Under the pieces are notes generated by a model. That model worked only from the letters and a program-made list of their open reading frames with translations. It had not been told where the DNA came from and did not search any database. Of a stretch of DNA of 61,707 nt, positions 34,015 to 47,770 are shown piece after piece. The DNA comes from Hymenoscyphus infarciens (Eukaryota; Ascomycota; Leotiomycetes; Helotiales; Helotiaceae), in assembly GCA_001414345.1 (NCBI GenBank), contig LLCB01000330.1:1-61707 (forward strand). The letters run 5' to 3'. Within the stretch, counting starts at the first letter, position 1; each line of letters starts with the position of its first letter. Both the position numbers and the translations under genes were made by a program.

Positions 34015-35724
34015 ATGGACTATCGGTCCGTCATGAACGAACTTTTCGATTTGGACCTTGGGGAAAATACTATCCCAAGCCCTATGAACCCGACAGGCTC
34101 CTTCGCGGCCCACTATGACCAAATAAAGTTTCAACTAGGCCGTCAATATGCCAATCATCCTAGAGCTTCTGATTTAATTCAAGAGAATGCTGAATTGCCA
34201 TCGCAAAACGGTGGTATAAGTGAAAGCAATTCAAACTTTGAGATATGAGCTAATTATCATATTTCAGTCGGTGAGCGCCGCGTTCGGGACTTCATCACCT
34301 CACAACAACCATCTCGAAACCAACGACCAGTAGCTCAAGAACATGCCGGATTGTTGCGTCGAACTTGGTGTCTTACAGTGATCAGAAATCTCGCAATTAT
34401 GTGGCCCCCGATCCCCGAGATCAGTACCGGCCACTTCCTCAATCTTCCTTTGGGCTAAGCCACACCCAACGACCCATGATGGCTCGTTATCCTATTGAGG
34501 ATGACTACGGTGCTTGCGATCGCCCAAGTAGCCGGCCATTTGATTCTCAGGAAGGCTACCCACAAGACATTCGCCAAGAGCCTCGTCAGCCAGCCTAATA
34601 TCAGCCTTCCCCGCCACAGTTATCTCCTCGGTTGAAATCTGATCCTCATCGCTCTCTATATCGACCACCGCTAGAGCCTAGCTCTAGATATGGTCAAGAT
34701 GGTTATGTTTATCGTTATGATCGGTCACAAGTCCAGTTTCGGCCAAACACCGAGGGTACTTTTGACTCCAATCGAATAGTTCATTTCAATATACTATTGA
34801 GCCCCCCTCTGGTTATAGTACACGGTTATTCCAGCCACCTAACGAGCTACGAAGGCGACTCCAGGAGCCATCGCGGACAGTCTACGAGTCCGACTCTGGT
34901 TCTGCTTCTCAAGTTCCGCTAGCACGCAAATTTAGGGCCTGTTTGGCTCGTGCATATCTAGGATATGCACTACTAAAAATCATAAGGTAATATAAATATA
35001 TGTGTACCAATTATATATATGCACCCGTGTTTAGCATACATATTTAAAAGTGATACAAATCCCTCGTTTAACCTCGTATATCTTAGTGTATATATAAATA
35101 AGCTATGCACCACTAAAAAAAGATTTAGACCTCTTAAGGTGTAAATCTTCAAAAGTCTATGCATATCTCTTCCCACTGGTTTCACAGTACTACCGAGGTT
35201 ACAAACTTGAAATATGTGCACTAACATATGCACCACGAGCCAAACGATTACTTAATATATTAAGAAACAAGTGATAATATGCGAGGTCACTATTCATAAC
35301 ATCTCGTCAAAAATCTATGCGTATATTTAAATAATTTATACGAGCCAAATAGGCCCTTAAACGATTTTCGTATGAAAATATTATCGGATCGCTCCGCCAA
35401 GACAAGGGTTTACATCCACTTTCAGTCCTTCAGACCTCGCGAATTGGCCAATGAAGTCCATCAGGGCGACGGTCACTATTTGGCTCTGGCAAACAGTATA
35501 TTAAAGAGGCCCAATAACATGAAATGCGTATCGTTGCAGTGCCAAAGGACAATGATTCTTGCGTCATCGGTATCGAGACTCAACGTTATTGCGCTATTAC
35601 CGATAAGATGCCTGAAAGTGCGCAATTCTTGCATAAGATTCTCGAGATTTTCATCAAGGACTATCTTAGAGATGGCAAATTTATCGGAAATATTTGGGCA
35701 TGTATTCCCAAAATTGGTTTCTGA
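34015..35724 (+). pseudogene. Tyr/Arg/Gln/Pro-rich protein gene, interrupted and frameshifted
   Basis: The coding pieces start MDYRSVMNELFDLDLGENT. They continue to about 34206, where a likely 54-bp intron (GTATAAGTG...CATATTTCAG, with GCTAAT as branch) leads to GERRVRDFITSQQPSRNQRP. A frame change then opens SYSDQKSRNYVAPDPRDQYR and a long disordered Pro/Gln/Arg/Tyr region to about 34930. A 422-bp element follows. After it come RFSYENIIGSLRQDKGLHP, ELANEVHQGDGHYLALANSI and MRIVAVPKDNDSCVIGIETQ to a stop near 35724, again in changing frames. I do not recognise a domain. Low complexity suggests an intrinsically disordered protein. Upstream of the ATG the frame stays open (YPPAQLSGH), and an A7 run at 33976-33982 could be one of the lesions. 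Confidence 0.6.
34935..35356. mobile_element. Tourist-like (PIF/Harbinger-type) MITE
   Basis: 422 bp with TTA on both sides (34932-34934 and 35357-35359). The ends are GGGCCTGTTTGGCTCGT and, as reverse complement, GGGCCTATTTGGCTCGT. A TTA duplication with GGGCC...TTTGG ends is the mark of PIF/Harbinger MITEs. The interior is AT-rich with paired TGCATA/TATGCA words and cannot code for protein. The host frame on both sides becomes continuous if the element and one TTA are left out. Confidence 0.88.
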
Positions 35725-36778
35725 AATTGACAACGAAGATGCTTCTCATACATCTGTCCCGTGGAATTAAAATTCCTCGTTTTCAAGAAGAAGAAATAAA
35801 CAGCAAAGAGGCTATGGAATCCCACAGAGAAAGGTAGGTGGTCTATCTTACATCCTCCCCCTTCAAAGCATCAACAACCAAAATATGCACCAAAAGGATG
35901 CCATCGATGCCGAAGATGAGCAAGATTCTCATGCTGTAGTAATATTTAGGGCAAAACGAACTGGATCCAGTAATTAAAATAGAATGAAAATAATAATGGG
36001 GCTGATTTTTGTAGTTGGGATAAAAGCGAAACCAGCAACATGCTTCACAAACACAGGTCCAGATGGACGTAAGAGTTGTTTGATTCCCAAGCACTGTCCC
36101 TGAATTGTCCTACGTTTGAATCTTCATTCCCCATCAGCCAGAATACCAATTCATCCATCCAAGTAAAATGTCCGTATGGACGTCAAACCATGAGGGGCAA
36201 TGGTAACGAGTCTACCATTTGATTTTGAAATGGGACGAACGCGGATTATCGAGAAGCTCACTTCTACAAGCCAGCGACCAAGTTCAAATTCACGAGAAAA
36301 ACAGAAACAGGTCACCGAAAAAACTCGCATCGCCAGGAATCCTTTGTCAACAATGGAGACTGATCCCGCAGCTTTCTTACAAGGGACAGCACATGAGGCC
36401 AATCATAGTGAGTTACGGTGACAGCTTCTACAACCAACCGAAACCCGGCACTTTCCGGTGACGAGAACTATGTACAATCGGCTAGTGATACTTCGTATGA
36501 AAATCTAGTTTCCGAAGGAGTCAAAATTAGGAGCATTGAGAATGAATAGTAAGTAATAGTCCATTGTCTTGTTCTATATATAGAATGTGAATATGCCATA
36601 GAAGCGCTTGCCGACGCCGTTACAGTACTAGACCACTCCTAATCCAAAACCTCACCAAAAACTGCGGTTCTACCTACTTTCCCTCAGCATACTATATCCT
36701 CTACGCTCGGTAGCTTTTTTCTCTATATCTCAGGAAATGATTTTTATTAATCTTTTTAATTAATACGTATTATTAATA
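35725..36778. other. Region with possible gene fragments
   Basis: Short coding-like stretches appear without a complete gene. On the plus strand these are YGDSFYNQPKPGTF near 36412-36455 and, after a frame change, ENYVQSASDTSYENLVSEGV near 36463-36525. On the minus strand there is a hydrophobic stretch, RILLIFGIDGILLVHILVVD, near 35915-35860. These may be leftovers of broken genes. None can be assigned. Confidence 0.3.
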
Positions 36779-37276
36779 TAGTGATTTACGAGTTAAGCTT
36801 CACTTTTAACGATATTCTATAAACTGTGCGTTTTTTTAAAATTTCTTAGATACTCTGTCCCTTTTTACTTAATAACAACGTATATTGTTATATTCTTAAG
36901 AATAGCTAATAAGAGCTCTATACTCTCTTTCTTACTCTATAAACTTTTTAAGAAGAAAATAGACACTTTTATATATATCTAAATTTTTTATAAGATCCTA
37001 GTAGAACTTTATAAGAGTAAAAAAAAAAAATCTTATAAAAAAGAGGTTTTCTAAGAATTAACTATTATTAAGTTTATTCTTATTATACTTATATAGATAT
37101 AGTAATAAATAGAGAGAAGGTATAAGAAGATATAGTAGTTCTTTCTAGCTAAGCCTTATATCTTAAAGAGTACTTTAGTTTTCTATTTTCTAAAATAAAT
37201 AAGGAAAAAACCTAAGAAGAAAAAAGCACGGTTTATAAAATAGTATTAAAAGAGAAGCTTAACTCGTAACTTACTA
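36779..37276. mobile_element. 498-bp TA-flanked element related to the ends of the 11-kb block
   Basis: TA at 36777-36778 and 37277-37278. The left end is TAGTGATTTACGAGTTAAGC; the reverse complement of the right end is TAGTAAGTTACGAGTTAAGC. Both continue TTC(A/T)C..., with ATAAACYGTGC near the inner edge, so about 55 bp are paired. The core GAGTTAAGCTT is shared with the termini at 21255 and 32400. Non-coding and AT-rich: a non-autonomous relative. Confidence 0.8.
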
Positions 37277-37518
37277 TAACTACTATTACGTATTTAAATT
37301 CAGTTTCTATAAGTCTTCCTTCTTTTAGTATAATTCGTATATCTTTCAACTTTACTCTACTTTATTATCTTATAACTTTTTCCTCGTACGTTTTCTAAAG
37401 AATAGCAGTTAGTAGACTTATATATAACTCTCTAATTAGCAACTTCCTGAAAGGTATAAATTTAAGAAGCGTTAGAGTATGAATATTTCAAAGTGAATCC
37501 TCGAGTTTTAGTGAAAGT

Positions 37519-40500
37519 TTAGTCAATTAATATCTCTGGAATATGTGGCTCAGGTTCCTGATAGAACTCCACCAAACACTTCCAACATAATCTTTCTGGA
37601 CCAAGAATGGAGATGATATGAGCTTTCCCCAACTGAGACAAGAGAACAGTCGCAGCGAGTCTCGCAGGCCAGTTTTTGTGAGCTCGCACCACGCACACCC
37701 TCCGTGGGGGACGAAGAACCTCATTCCACGAGTCAAGAGACCTGAATTCTTCCTCGCCGTATTCTACCATAGGTTCCTCGCAACGACAATCCAGAATTAA
37801 GCGATCCATTTGAAGATTTTCTATCTTCAACAAGTCAAGATCTGCTACATGTTGTCCATTATCCCACAGCTGAACTACAGATTGCAGGTGAAAGATGTCT
37901 TGGTAAATTGTGTTGCTAGTTGCTGATAGCAACGGGAACCGACGTTGGGTAAACTTCAAGTGTAAAGAAGTCCTTTCGAAATTGTCTTCTCGCTTAAAGT
38001 CATAAGCATCGCGGCGAATAACTCCTAATTTATTCTTTGGTTGATTGACGATGAGATCTCCAGGAGGGGATACCATCAAGTTGAATCCAGCATAGCCGAC
38101 GTTGCCGATGATATGTCGTACGTCCGTCCCCTCGACCGCTTCATAAGAATCTGCTAATAGAGATCCCGCGACGTAGATAGAGTTGTCAGAACTCATTGCC
38201 ATAACCTGCTTCAGGTTGGCTGGGTGAAGATCCGTTCCACCTGTGTGCATCATGACTATGCAAGCAAAGGTAGTTGGTCGGTCCATCTTCTCAAGTATTG
38301 TTGCTGTACTCTTGAGTATTGCTTCAATACCACGCTCGAAAATGAGGCCTTTGGCCCACGTGGCTTCCATCAAAGGATACTCGACAGTCTGAAGAGAGAT
38401 TTTTGCACCCTTGAGTCCCTCATATATCGTTGAGACAGCACCAAGCACTTCGAATGATTGCAACCATTCTCGTGGTGGCCCCACCCCGCCAGTGAGTAGT
38501 GTCGCAGCAAATTTTCCTTCGATGTTGGCAAAACAATGAAGATAGTCCCCAGCAGGGGCTTGCTTAGTTTCTCTCCTCAAATAATTTCAAGACTATCCAG
38601 TGGACTCAAAGGCTCTTCGAGTCTTCGAGCAATGTGTCGTCGTAAGTCTTACCATTATATTCCAATTGAAATATAAAATCTCATAACATAGAGTTCAGAG
38701 GCAATGCGACGATTTGAAGTGAATTTGAGGTGCCTACTGAAGGAAGCCTTAGAGCCATTTTCCGGGCAGGTGGCATCAGCAGAAGAAGGCATATGGCAAG
38801 AAGGAAGCGTTTCCTCATCATGTGCTATACATTCGCAGGGTGTACAATGGTTAGAAAAGACGACGGGAGGTTGTTTCCAAATTAGGTATGCTTGGTCCTC
38901 AAATGTTTGAAGTATTGTTTCAAGTTCGAAGCAATGCTCTCCTTGATCTTTGATAACCTTGGTACGAGCTTGTATATCAAAATTGTTCTTGGCTCTAACT
39001 TTTGTTATGATCCAGCGAGCGTGAGCAAACAAGCCACCAGTGCCATCGGGTACTAGATGGGGGATGGCTGTACAATACTCCCAGTACTGCGTTTCTTCTC
39101 TTCGGTATCGGGTGTAACAGATCAGGCTTCGCCTTCTTTTAAACCCATTTTAGCTGCTGCTTGGGCATCGATATCTGAAGGTTGGTTGTAAAGCCAAAAT
39201 AGCGCGCGGGTTGCATAGTCCAAAATAAGGTTGCTGCCCATTCGCATTGTCCTCCGTATCTAAGAGGAAGCTTTGGGCCCATGTTTCACCGTGTTGAAGA
39301 AGATCTTTATATGCATCTGCCTCGTCAGCAGGCCATGAAAGGGCGTGTTCTGCTGCTCTTGCAAGCGGTGCTAGCCAACTGGTAGCCCCGGGAAATTTCA
39401 AGAACCCTTCGGTACTCATAATGTCTTGCTCCAAGTATTGCCAAAACCCATGGATCTAACGAATAGCATCAAGATGGTTCGCGGGCGGAACTTTCCAATT
39501 GTCTAGCACAGAACCCAACACAACTATCAAAAATCTCGCTATATCCACCCGGCTTCTATCCTCTTCAGCTTCCACATCGCAAGGCTTTCCGTAATAGCGA
39601 AGAGGAGATAGAGAAAGAGACCAATGGACACCGCTATCGAGAGCACTGGTTTCAAACTCGTCTAGGCCCAAAGTGACGGTAGCAGGCTTCTTAAATAGGT
39701 GATCGTGGAACAGTACATTCTGAACTTTAGCACTGAAATAATGTACTAGGTCGGGAAAAAAATGCCAGGCGGATATGGCATACAGAACCCCTCCACGGGA
39801 AACCTGCTGTGATACACCAGATAAGTGCTCCTCTAAGCACTGCATTGCGGATTTCCTGGCGTCAATGACATTTGGGTATGGTTTTCGATTGCTCCCGGTC
39901 GATACACTGACGTTTTTAGCGATAAGAAGGAATTGATCTCTTTGCTTCATGTGAGTGTGGTCGGCACGAGCAAGCTAGGCTCGCGCACTCGCATCCAGAT
40001 TGGCGAGCTCTTGCCGGAGAATTCCTGTCTAGCGGCGATAAGTGATGTCTCTGAAACGACTAAATCCTTCTCGATACCGTTGATAATCTCTGCCTGTCTC
40101 TCTTCTATGAGCTCCACCCATATTTCTGTAGCAGTCTTTGCGTCCCACGCCTTGGCTAACATGCACGAGAGGAGATGAACGGCGAGGGCAGGAACACCCG
40201 AGGTTGCAGCTGCCCAGAGGGAAGTGCAATCTGCACCCACAAAATCTCGAAAACAGCCGTGGGCCGGGGTGCCAGTAGGGTTAATACCAGGCTCGTCAAG
40301 GATCTCGCAGACTCGCAGACCATAAGACCTTAAAAGATTAGGAGTATCTGGAATGACGCCCTCAAAAAGCCAGCCCAGCTTACGAGCCAGGCGATGGGCT
40401 GATCCTTCTTCAGCATTCGCTCTCCGCTAAAGCGTCAAAGCCTTGCCGACAGGTTGGCATCCAACTAGCGGAAGAACCTTTTTAAAGGTAAAATCGAAAT

Positions 40501-40519
40501 TGAGCTGGCATAATGCCAT
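37519..40519 (-). pseudogene. Large conserved fungal protein gene of unknown function, broken
   Basis: Coding pieces in order on the minus strand: MALCQLNFDFTFKKVLPLVG (40519), EGVIPDTPNLLRSYGLRVCE, VGADCTSLWAAATSGVPALA (about 40240), KQRDQFLLIAKNVSVSTGSN (39950), GVHWSLSLSPLRYYGKPCDV, STEGFLKFPGATSWLAPLAR (about 39415), ETQYWEYCTAIPHLVPDGTG, FAATLLTGGVGPPREWLQSF (about 38510) and NWPARLAATVLLSQLGKAHI near the 3' end. In-frame TAG stops lie at 40427-40429, 39975-39977 and 39456-39458; at the last two, Trp fits the context. Frame changes fall near 39990, 39180-39130 and 38600. The intact length would be about 1000 residues. I remember related large proteins in filamentous ascomycetes but no known function. 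The stops fit RIP-type G-to-A change, though the rest keeps normal composition. One TAG could be the end of a short intron. Confidence 0.75.
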
Positions 40520-43500
40520 ACTATTCTCGACTCGGGTTGCTGCCTAAGCCGCTATGATATTTCTAACAGACATGACAATATGAAATTGTTTGAGCAACAA
40601 CGAACGTTGAAAGGTGCGGGATGCCCAACAACATAGCTGGGCACCATAGGCCTCACCCTGGAATAGCTAACCAATCACGTGGAAATAAAGGTGAGACAAA
40701 AAAGCAAACATATCTTCCACCGAACTCGACTTCGCGACTCGCTATTAATCAATAGTACCAAATCCGGATGAGTAGAGCCTCGATGTATTAAATCTTTGTC
40801 AAGAATAGAGATGGTGATAAAAGGAGAAACGAATTCTCTCCCTATTACTAACCTATTAATAAATGTTTATAGTAGTATTAATAGCCTTCTAGCTTAGTAT
40901 ATATACTTTACTTTTAAAAGTAGAGGTTTCTTTAACTAAATATAAAATTATAGTCTTATAAGATTATTATACCTCTAATTATATTTTAATTTAAGAGTCT
41001 TTAGATAAAGTTTACTACTATTTCTTAGTTATAAAGTTTCTTAAATTTTAGTATAGTTAAATATATTCTTATTTTACTACTATTTTTTTTACTAAAATTA
41101 CTATTCTTATATCTTATAGAATATCTGAAAGCTAATATATATAACTTAATTTACTTCTAGTATATAAATTATAAATAGCTAAGTATTCTAAAGTATTATT
41201 TCTTTTTATTAAAAGTTTAACTATAAAATATACTTATATTATTAAAAAATAAAAGTAAGATATTAAGATTATAAAGTATAAAATAAATCTTTACTATTTA
41301 TATAAAATAAGAAATATAGTATTATATAATATAATATATTAACTTTAAACTCTTATTATAAATGAAGTATAATAACTAGAGTATAATAATAAATAGTAAA
41401 TTCTACTAAGTATAATAAAATAAATTAATACTAAAATATTCTCTTTCTATTTACTTATTTTTTTATTCTATTATTCTCTTATAAATTTATATAATTATTA
41501 AAGATAATACTAACTTATACCTAGAAAAGGCTTTTTAACCTAATATAACTAATATATATAAAGTATAGAAAAGACTTAAAAGTAGAAGTAATAAGAAAAA
41601 GTAAAAGGTAGAAAATTAAATACTAAGATACTAAATACTAGATACTTAGACTAAAGAGGCCTTAAGAAAGGCTTTTCTCTTTTCTACTAAGATTATTACT
41701 CTTCTTCTAATTTATTATTCCTTTCTTTATTACTATTAGAAAAGAACCTATCTAAGATATTAGCCTTATTTATCTTATTAATATTTAACTATATAAATAC
41801 TACTTTAGAAGCTAATATAAGATTAATATCTTATAAAAGAAAGTATTTAATAATATAATACTTAGTAATTTTCTTATATTTATATATACTTTTTAAGAAC
41901 GTTATAGCTTATTAGTAATTATAAAAAGAGTTATCTAATAGAGTATTTTAATTATATAAGATATTTATATAAGCTAGTATAAGTATATAGATATATATAA
42001 CTATTCTAGGTAAGCCTTTACTATCTTCTTAAGTAAAAGAACTTATATTTTAACTAATAATAACCTTTTTAAGTAATTTAATTAAAATCTACTAATTAGT
42101 AGATAAAATAGAATAATATAAGTAACTAATACTTTTAGTATTCTTATTTAATAGTATTAAATATATTATCTATTTAGTTAATTTATTCTACTTTATATTA
42201 TTTATAAATACTTAAATAATAATTTAAAATACCTAATTATATATTTAAAGCTTTTAATTCTTTATATTCTATAAAGTCTTTTTACTAACCTTTTTTACTA
42301 AAGAATAATACTTCTTATATAAATAATATACTTTTATACCTAGTAATATAATATCTTTATAGTAAAACGTAGCTAAGAATAGTTACTAGTTAAGCTACTT
42401 AAGTTTATAGTTAGCTTTAGTCTTAGAAATAGAAAATTTAATAACTTTAACGTTTTTAAAAAGTAAGTTATAGTAATCTATAGTTTACTCTTTAGTAGAT
42501 ATTACTAGTAAGTATAGAGAGGTTTAGAAGGCTACTACTACTATTTTCCTTACTTTAAAAGGAGCTAGTTTAGCTTTTATTACCTTAGATTTTAAAATAA
42601 TAAGTATCTTTACTATAACCTTAGTAGAGTTATTAGAATATAATATATTAGTTAATAGAGTACTCTAGAAAAGAGTTTCTTAAATATATCTTACTTTTAG
42701 AGAAAAGAGTTAACTTCTAAGACTTTAACTTAAGTGGTTTATCTAAAGAGTTAAGAGTAAGACTATTATTATCTTATTTATATTAATTTACTATATTATA
42801 CTTTAGCTCTTCTTTATATATATTATTTAATTAAAAGAAATATATAAGATAATAGATATTATTAACTTAAGTATTATCTATACTTTTTAAAAAACTATCT
42901 TTATATTATTCTTATTATAGTAAATAAGGAGTAGTTAACTCTTTATTTTAATTTTCTTTTATATAAAAATTATTAGTTAAATAGGTTTTCTTATTCTATA
43001 ATAGCTAATAAGATTATTATAAAGATATATAATAATTACTTTTTTAAGATAGTATTTAGATATATTTTACTTTATATTAACTTCTTATATTAGTTATATT
43101 ATTTAGAAGTTTATTAATTAAAGCTAATAGTACTTATTTTTTAGACTTATTTTTAGATTTATTTACTTAAAAAAGGCTTTCTTAGTATAAAGACTATAAA
43201 TAGTAGATAGTAGATATAAAATACCTTTTTTAGTATAGAAGAGGAAGTTATCTATTTTTTTTTACTAGTATTATCTAGGTTTTATACTTACTTATAAGTT
43301 TTAGCTAATTTATTTATAGAATAAGATAGTATCTTCTTAGTAAGTATAATAGTAGGTTTCTTAGACTTAGATAGTTAGAACTTAATATTACTAGGTTTAC
43401 TTAAATTATAAACTATTATATTAGTACTACTAAAAGATAAATATATATTTAATAGTAATAAAGGAAATATATTAATAAAAGATATTATAGAAAATAATAA

Positions 43501-44340
43501 ATAATAATAATAAGACTTATTAAGAGATAGAAATAGTTAGTCTTTTATACTAGTATAATTTATTAAGTTATTAAATAAAGAATAGTAATATTATTAGAAT
43601 TAATCTAATATAAGTTTAAGAATAAAGTATTATAGATTTATAAGTTTAATATAAGTAAAAAGATATATAATTAAGTTAGTAAAGCCTTTTATAAATAAAT
43701 TCTCTATTAACTATTTATATTTATTTATATTCTAGAATACTTAATATTATAAAATAAAGCTTATTTATAAGAGATCTTAAAGATAAGAGAGCCTTTTATT
43801 AAATATAAATATTACTTTATTTTTACTAGAAAAGGTAGAATATATAAAGCTACTATTATAGAGTACTAGAGTCTTATAATATTTATTAAAAAATTAATAA
43901 CCTTATAACTTTATAATCTCTTAATTAACTAATATACTATACTTAATATCTACTAATCTATACTAGTATCTATTATATATAATATAATTAACTTAATTAA
44001 ATAATAAAAGTATAAAATAATCCTCTATTATAATATTAATAAGTATACTCTTATTAAATAGAAAGCTATCTTACTAATATATAAGAAAGGCTTTATTAGT
44101 AGTTATACTAAGCTATTATATAAGATTAATTATATTTACCTTATCTTTTAAAAACTATCTTTAATTCTATATTATCTTATAATACCTTTTTATTAAAAAA
44201 TATAATATAATAAAACCTTTCTTAATATATAACTTCTAAAAACTATATATATTAAAGCCTTAGTTATTAGTAGTAGTAATAATATAGATTATTTATATAG
44301 TAATCTACTATAAGACTAAAAGAAGTTTATAAATTTAAAA
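40520..44340. other. Gene-island edge, then AT-rich block
   Basis: 40520-40840 is ordinary non-coding sequence. From about 40850 composition drops sharply. On the minus strand, stretches with few stops other than TAA/TAG can be read (for example LILASKVVFIQLNINKINKA near 41835-41776), so a second relic gene diverging from the one at 44341 is possible, but frames change near 42100 and I cannot define it. Confidence 0.35.
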
Positions 44341-47300
44341 AAATATACTAAATATTTAAGCTTTAGCTTTAAAAAAGTAATAAACGAATTTATATAATCT
44401 AAGTAATAAGCGTCTTTCTAGAAGGAACTATAAAAGTATATTTTAAAACCTTAAACTAAATAAAATATTAAAAAGAGGAAAAACTAATAAGAATCTAAAT
44501 TAGATAAAGTATAATAAAAACTAAAAACTAGAAAGTTTAACTAATAGATAAAATATAATATACTTATTATTAATATATATAATTAGAGAGAAAAGGAGTA
44601 TAAGACTTAATTTCTATTTTATATATATAAAATAACTATAATAAAGAATAGTCTTTTTACTAACTATATAAGTAATATAATATAAAATAAGATTAACTAG
44701 TAGATCTAGAATCTCTATTATTATAAGTAGATATTATAATATATAAGCTATATAAAGATACTATAAATAAAGAAGGTAGCTAGAGATATAGAACTAGTAA
44801 ATTCCTTTAAAAAGGTATTAAAGAGTAAGAAAGATAAGTACTATATTTCTTAAACTAGTCTTAAATAGTTAATACTAGACTTAAATAACCTACTATCTTA
44901 TCTTTAATATAGAATAGCTACTACTAAGTAAGGCTTACTTAGCTTTAAAGCTACCTCTACTAAGTACTAATCTATAAAATTACTTATAAAGTATATATTT
45001 ATAAAGAATAATACTATATTTAAGAAAGAATTTATAAAAGTAGATAAAACTAAAATAGAGAATACTACTATTAATAAAGAAGATATTAATAAAAAGAATA
45101 TAATAGATAAGATAAAGAAAGATATTAGATAATCTAATTAAAAGTAGTTTATCTCTATTAAGAATCTTAATAATATTTAGAATAAGTCTACTATATATAG
45201 TATATATATACTTTTATAGATTACTACTTATTAAAATAATAATCTAGTACTTATTAAAAGATTAATATAAGAACTAGAGTTATAACTTAACTTCTTAATA
45301 GAGATTTAAGAGATAAAGATAAAATATTAGAATAATATTATTAAGAAAATTATAAATAATATTATAATTAAACCTAAAGAATATATAGCTAAAGAGTAAA
45401 ACCTTTTATAAATAATTAAAAATATAATAAAGAACTCTATTTTTAAGCTAAGTAATTACTTTAGTATATATTAAAAGATATATTTAAATTCTAATTACTC
45501 TATCTTCTCTTAAATATCTATTACTTACTTATTTCTCTTATAATAGGTTATAGCTATTAATACTATATTTATAATTAAAGAGTTAGAATATAATATTATC
45601 TTACTTAGAGATAAAGTTAGTATAAGAAAGACTTTATTTATAATTAGATTTATTTATAAAGTATATTTAAAAAAGCCTTTTTTAAGTATATAAGTACTAA
45701 TTAATAATAGTTTATATTAGTTTATTATAAGACTCTAATAGTTTATTATAGTTTTAAGAAATCTTATTATATAATAAAGTATCTCTAGAAATAATATAAA
45801 AGAATAGATTAAAAGCTTATTAAGTCTAAATAGAATAGTAGACTATTATAGCTATAATACTTTCTTTATCTACTATTATTAATTCTTTAAAATATAGCTA
45901 TTTTTAAAAAGTTCTTAAATCTTTTAACTCTTTTAGTATATTATAATAATAAATAAGTAAAAATATATAATATATACTTTAAAGTAGTTAAAGAAGTACT
46001 TAAGACTAACTAGTAGATTTATCTCTTTTTAAATAAGAAGGATAAGAATAATATACTTAGCTATAGTTATTATCTCTTCTATTAGTATAATAACTAGTTA
46101 GTATAAGCTATAAAGCCTTTCTCTCTAGTAATAGAAGAATAGCTAGTTAAAGAAATCTATATAATATCTAGACTATTATACTATTCTAGACCTAATATAG
46201 CTTAGCTATATTAGTAGTTATTTTACTAGAGACTATATAAATAAAGTATCTAATCTAAAGAATCTATATATAAGAGAGAATAGCTTAGTATGTTTTTTTA
46301 GTAGCTTTTATATCTTAGCTAATATAAATATTTTTTTTAATTCTATTACTAATATTCTTAGAATTATCTATTTATTAAAAGCTAGAAAGAACTAGGAATT
46401 ACTAAACTAATTAGCTAAATAAGATGTTAATTTATAAATAAACCTATTTAAGCTAGATAATATATAAGTTTTATATAAAACTACTTATTATATTAAGAAA
46501 TATATCTAGTTAAATAAAATTAAATAAAACTTTAAGTATAATCTAATAAAGTAAGAGTTATATTTTAACTATATTCTTAAGAATATTATAATTAAGTATA
46601 CTTAGTCTTCTTTAAATTCTAAGACTAAAGACTCTATTAGAGATAGCTTTATCTATCTTATATATTACTAGTTATATAGTATATTTATATTAGATAAGCT
46701 TTTAGAGTATACTTATATATTATACTTCTTAATAAGAAAGCTTATATACTATTATATAAAGAATAAGAAATTAGTCTAGAACTATTAAAAGTATTATTAT
46801 CTACTACTATATTCTAATTCTATATAGTTTAAGCTTATTAAGAATACTCTATATTCGTAGTCTTTAAGTAAATAGAAATAAGACTCTTATATACTTTAGT
46901 TATAGCTATACTTATATAAGAATTAAGATAGATAAGCTTTTACTACTTTATCTAATAAGATAAATATACTTAGGATTTTATATATAATAGAAGTTAGAGC
47001 TTTTAAAATTAGAAAAGCTTATTATATTATCTTATTAATTATAATTTAAAAGTAAAAAAAGATAACTATTTAGTATAACCTCTTAGCTACTTAGCTTCTT
47101 ATTTATAGTATTCTATAACTTTTAGATATTAATTATATTACTTTTATATTTAAATTAAATATACTTAAATACTAAGATCTAATTAATAAATTTATAACTA
47201 ATTCTAATTTATACTTTATCTTTATTAGAGAGTACTATATTAGTTAAAGAGAAGCTAATCTCTAGAGACTATATTATTATAGTTAGTTTTAAGACCTAAT

Positions 47301-47770
47301 ATTAAACTAGAGTATTAAAGCTTAAGAACTAGACTAACTCTATTAATAGAGTTAACTAGATAACGTTTACTACCTTTATTGATATATTATTAGTACTATT
47401 TATAACTATATTATTTTAAATAACATTTATAAATACTTACTAATAATAATATCTAAGCTTAATAAAAAGGTTAATACTATTATAGACGTTAGTAGTAATA
47501 AAGAGTATATTATTAATAATTAGTTTCTTATCTAAGAAGAGCTTATTTATATACTTAATAACTATATCTTCTATAATATATAACTACTTAATACTTAGTA
47601 GCTTATAGAATATATACTTTATACTATTTAAGAGACTATAATAGTAGTAATAGAATTAAATAAGTAAAGCTTAATAGATATTACTAAGGTACTTAATAAA
47701 TTAGACTTAGATAATAATCTTAATAGCTTATAAGTATATCTAGAAAAGGCTTTCTTTAGTTATTTATAGT
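44341..47770 (+). pseudogene. Long RIP-converted reading frame, unidentified
   Basis: One forward frame (codons starting at 44341, 44344, ...) can be followed for about 1,140 codons without a frameshift, interrupted almost only by TAA and TAG, which C-to-T or G-to-A change would make from Gln or Trp codons. Readable segments are VARDIELVNSFKKVLKSKKD (about 44779-44838), YRIATTKQGLLSFKATSTKY with Q as TAA (about 44911-44970), a coiled-coil-like KRLIQELELQLNFLIEIQEI (45256-45315), AINTIFIIKELEYNIILLRD (45553-45612) and IEVRAFKIRKAYYIILLIII (46987-47046). No RT, DDE, helicase or recombinase motif was recognised. The length and repeat setting suggest a transposon-encoded protein. AT bias makes any frame look partly open, so this is moderate evidence. 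Confidence 0.45.

Noticed and set aside
44341..47770. Starship captain (DUF3435) or telomere-linked helicase
   Set aside because: I could not find the recombinase or helicase motifs; naming it would be a guess.
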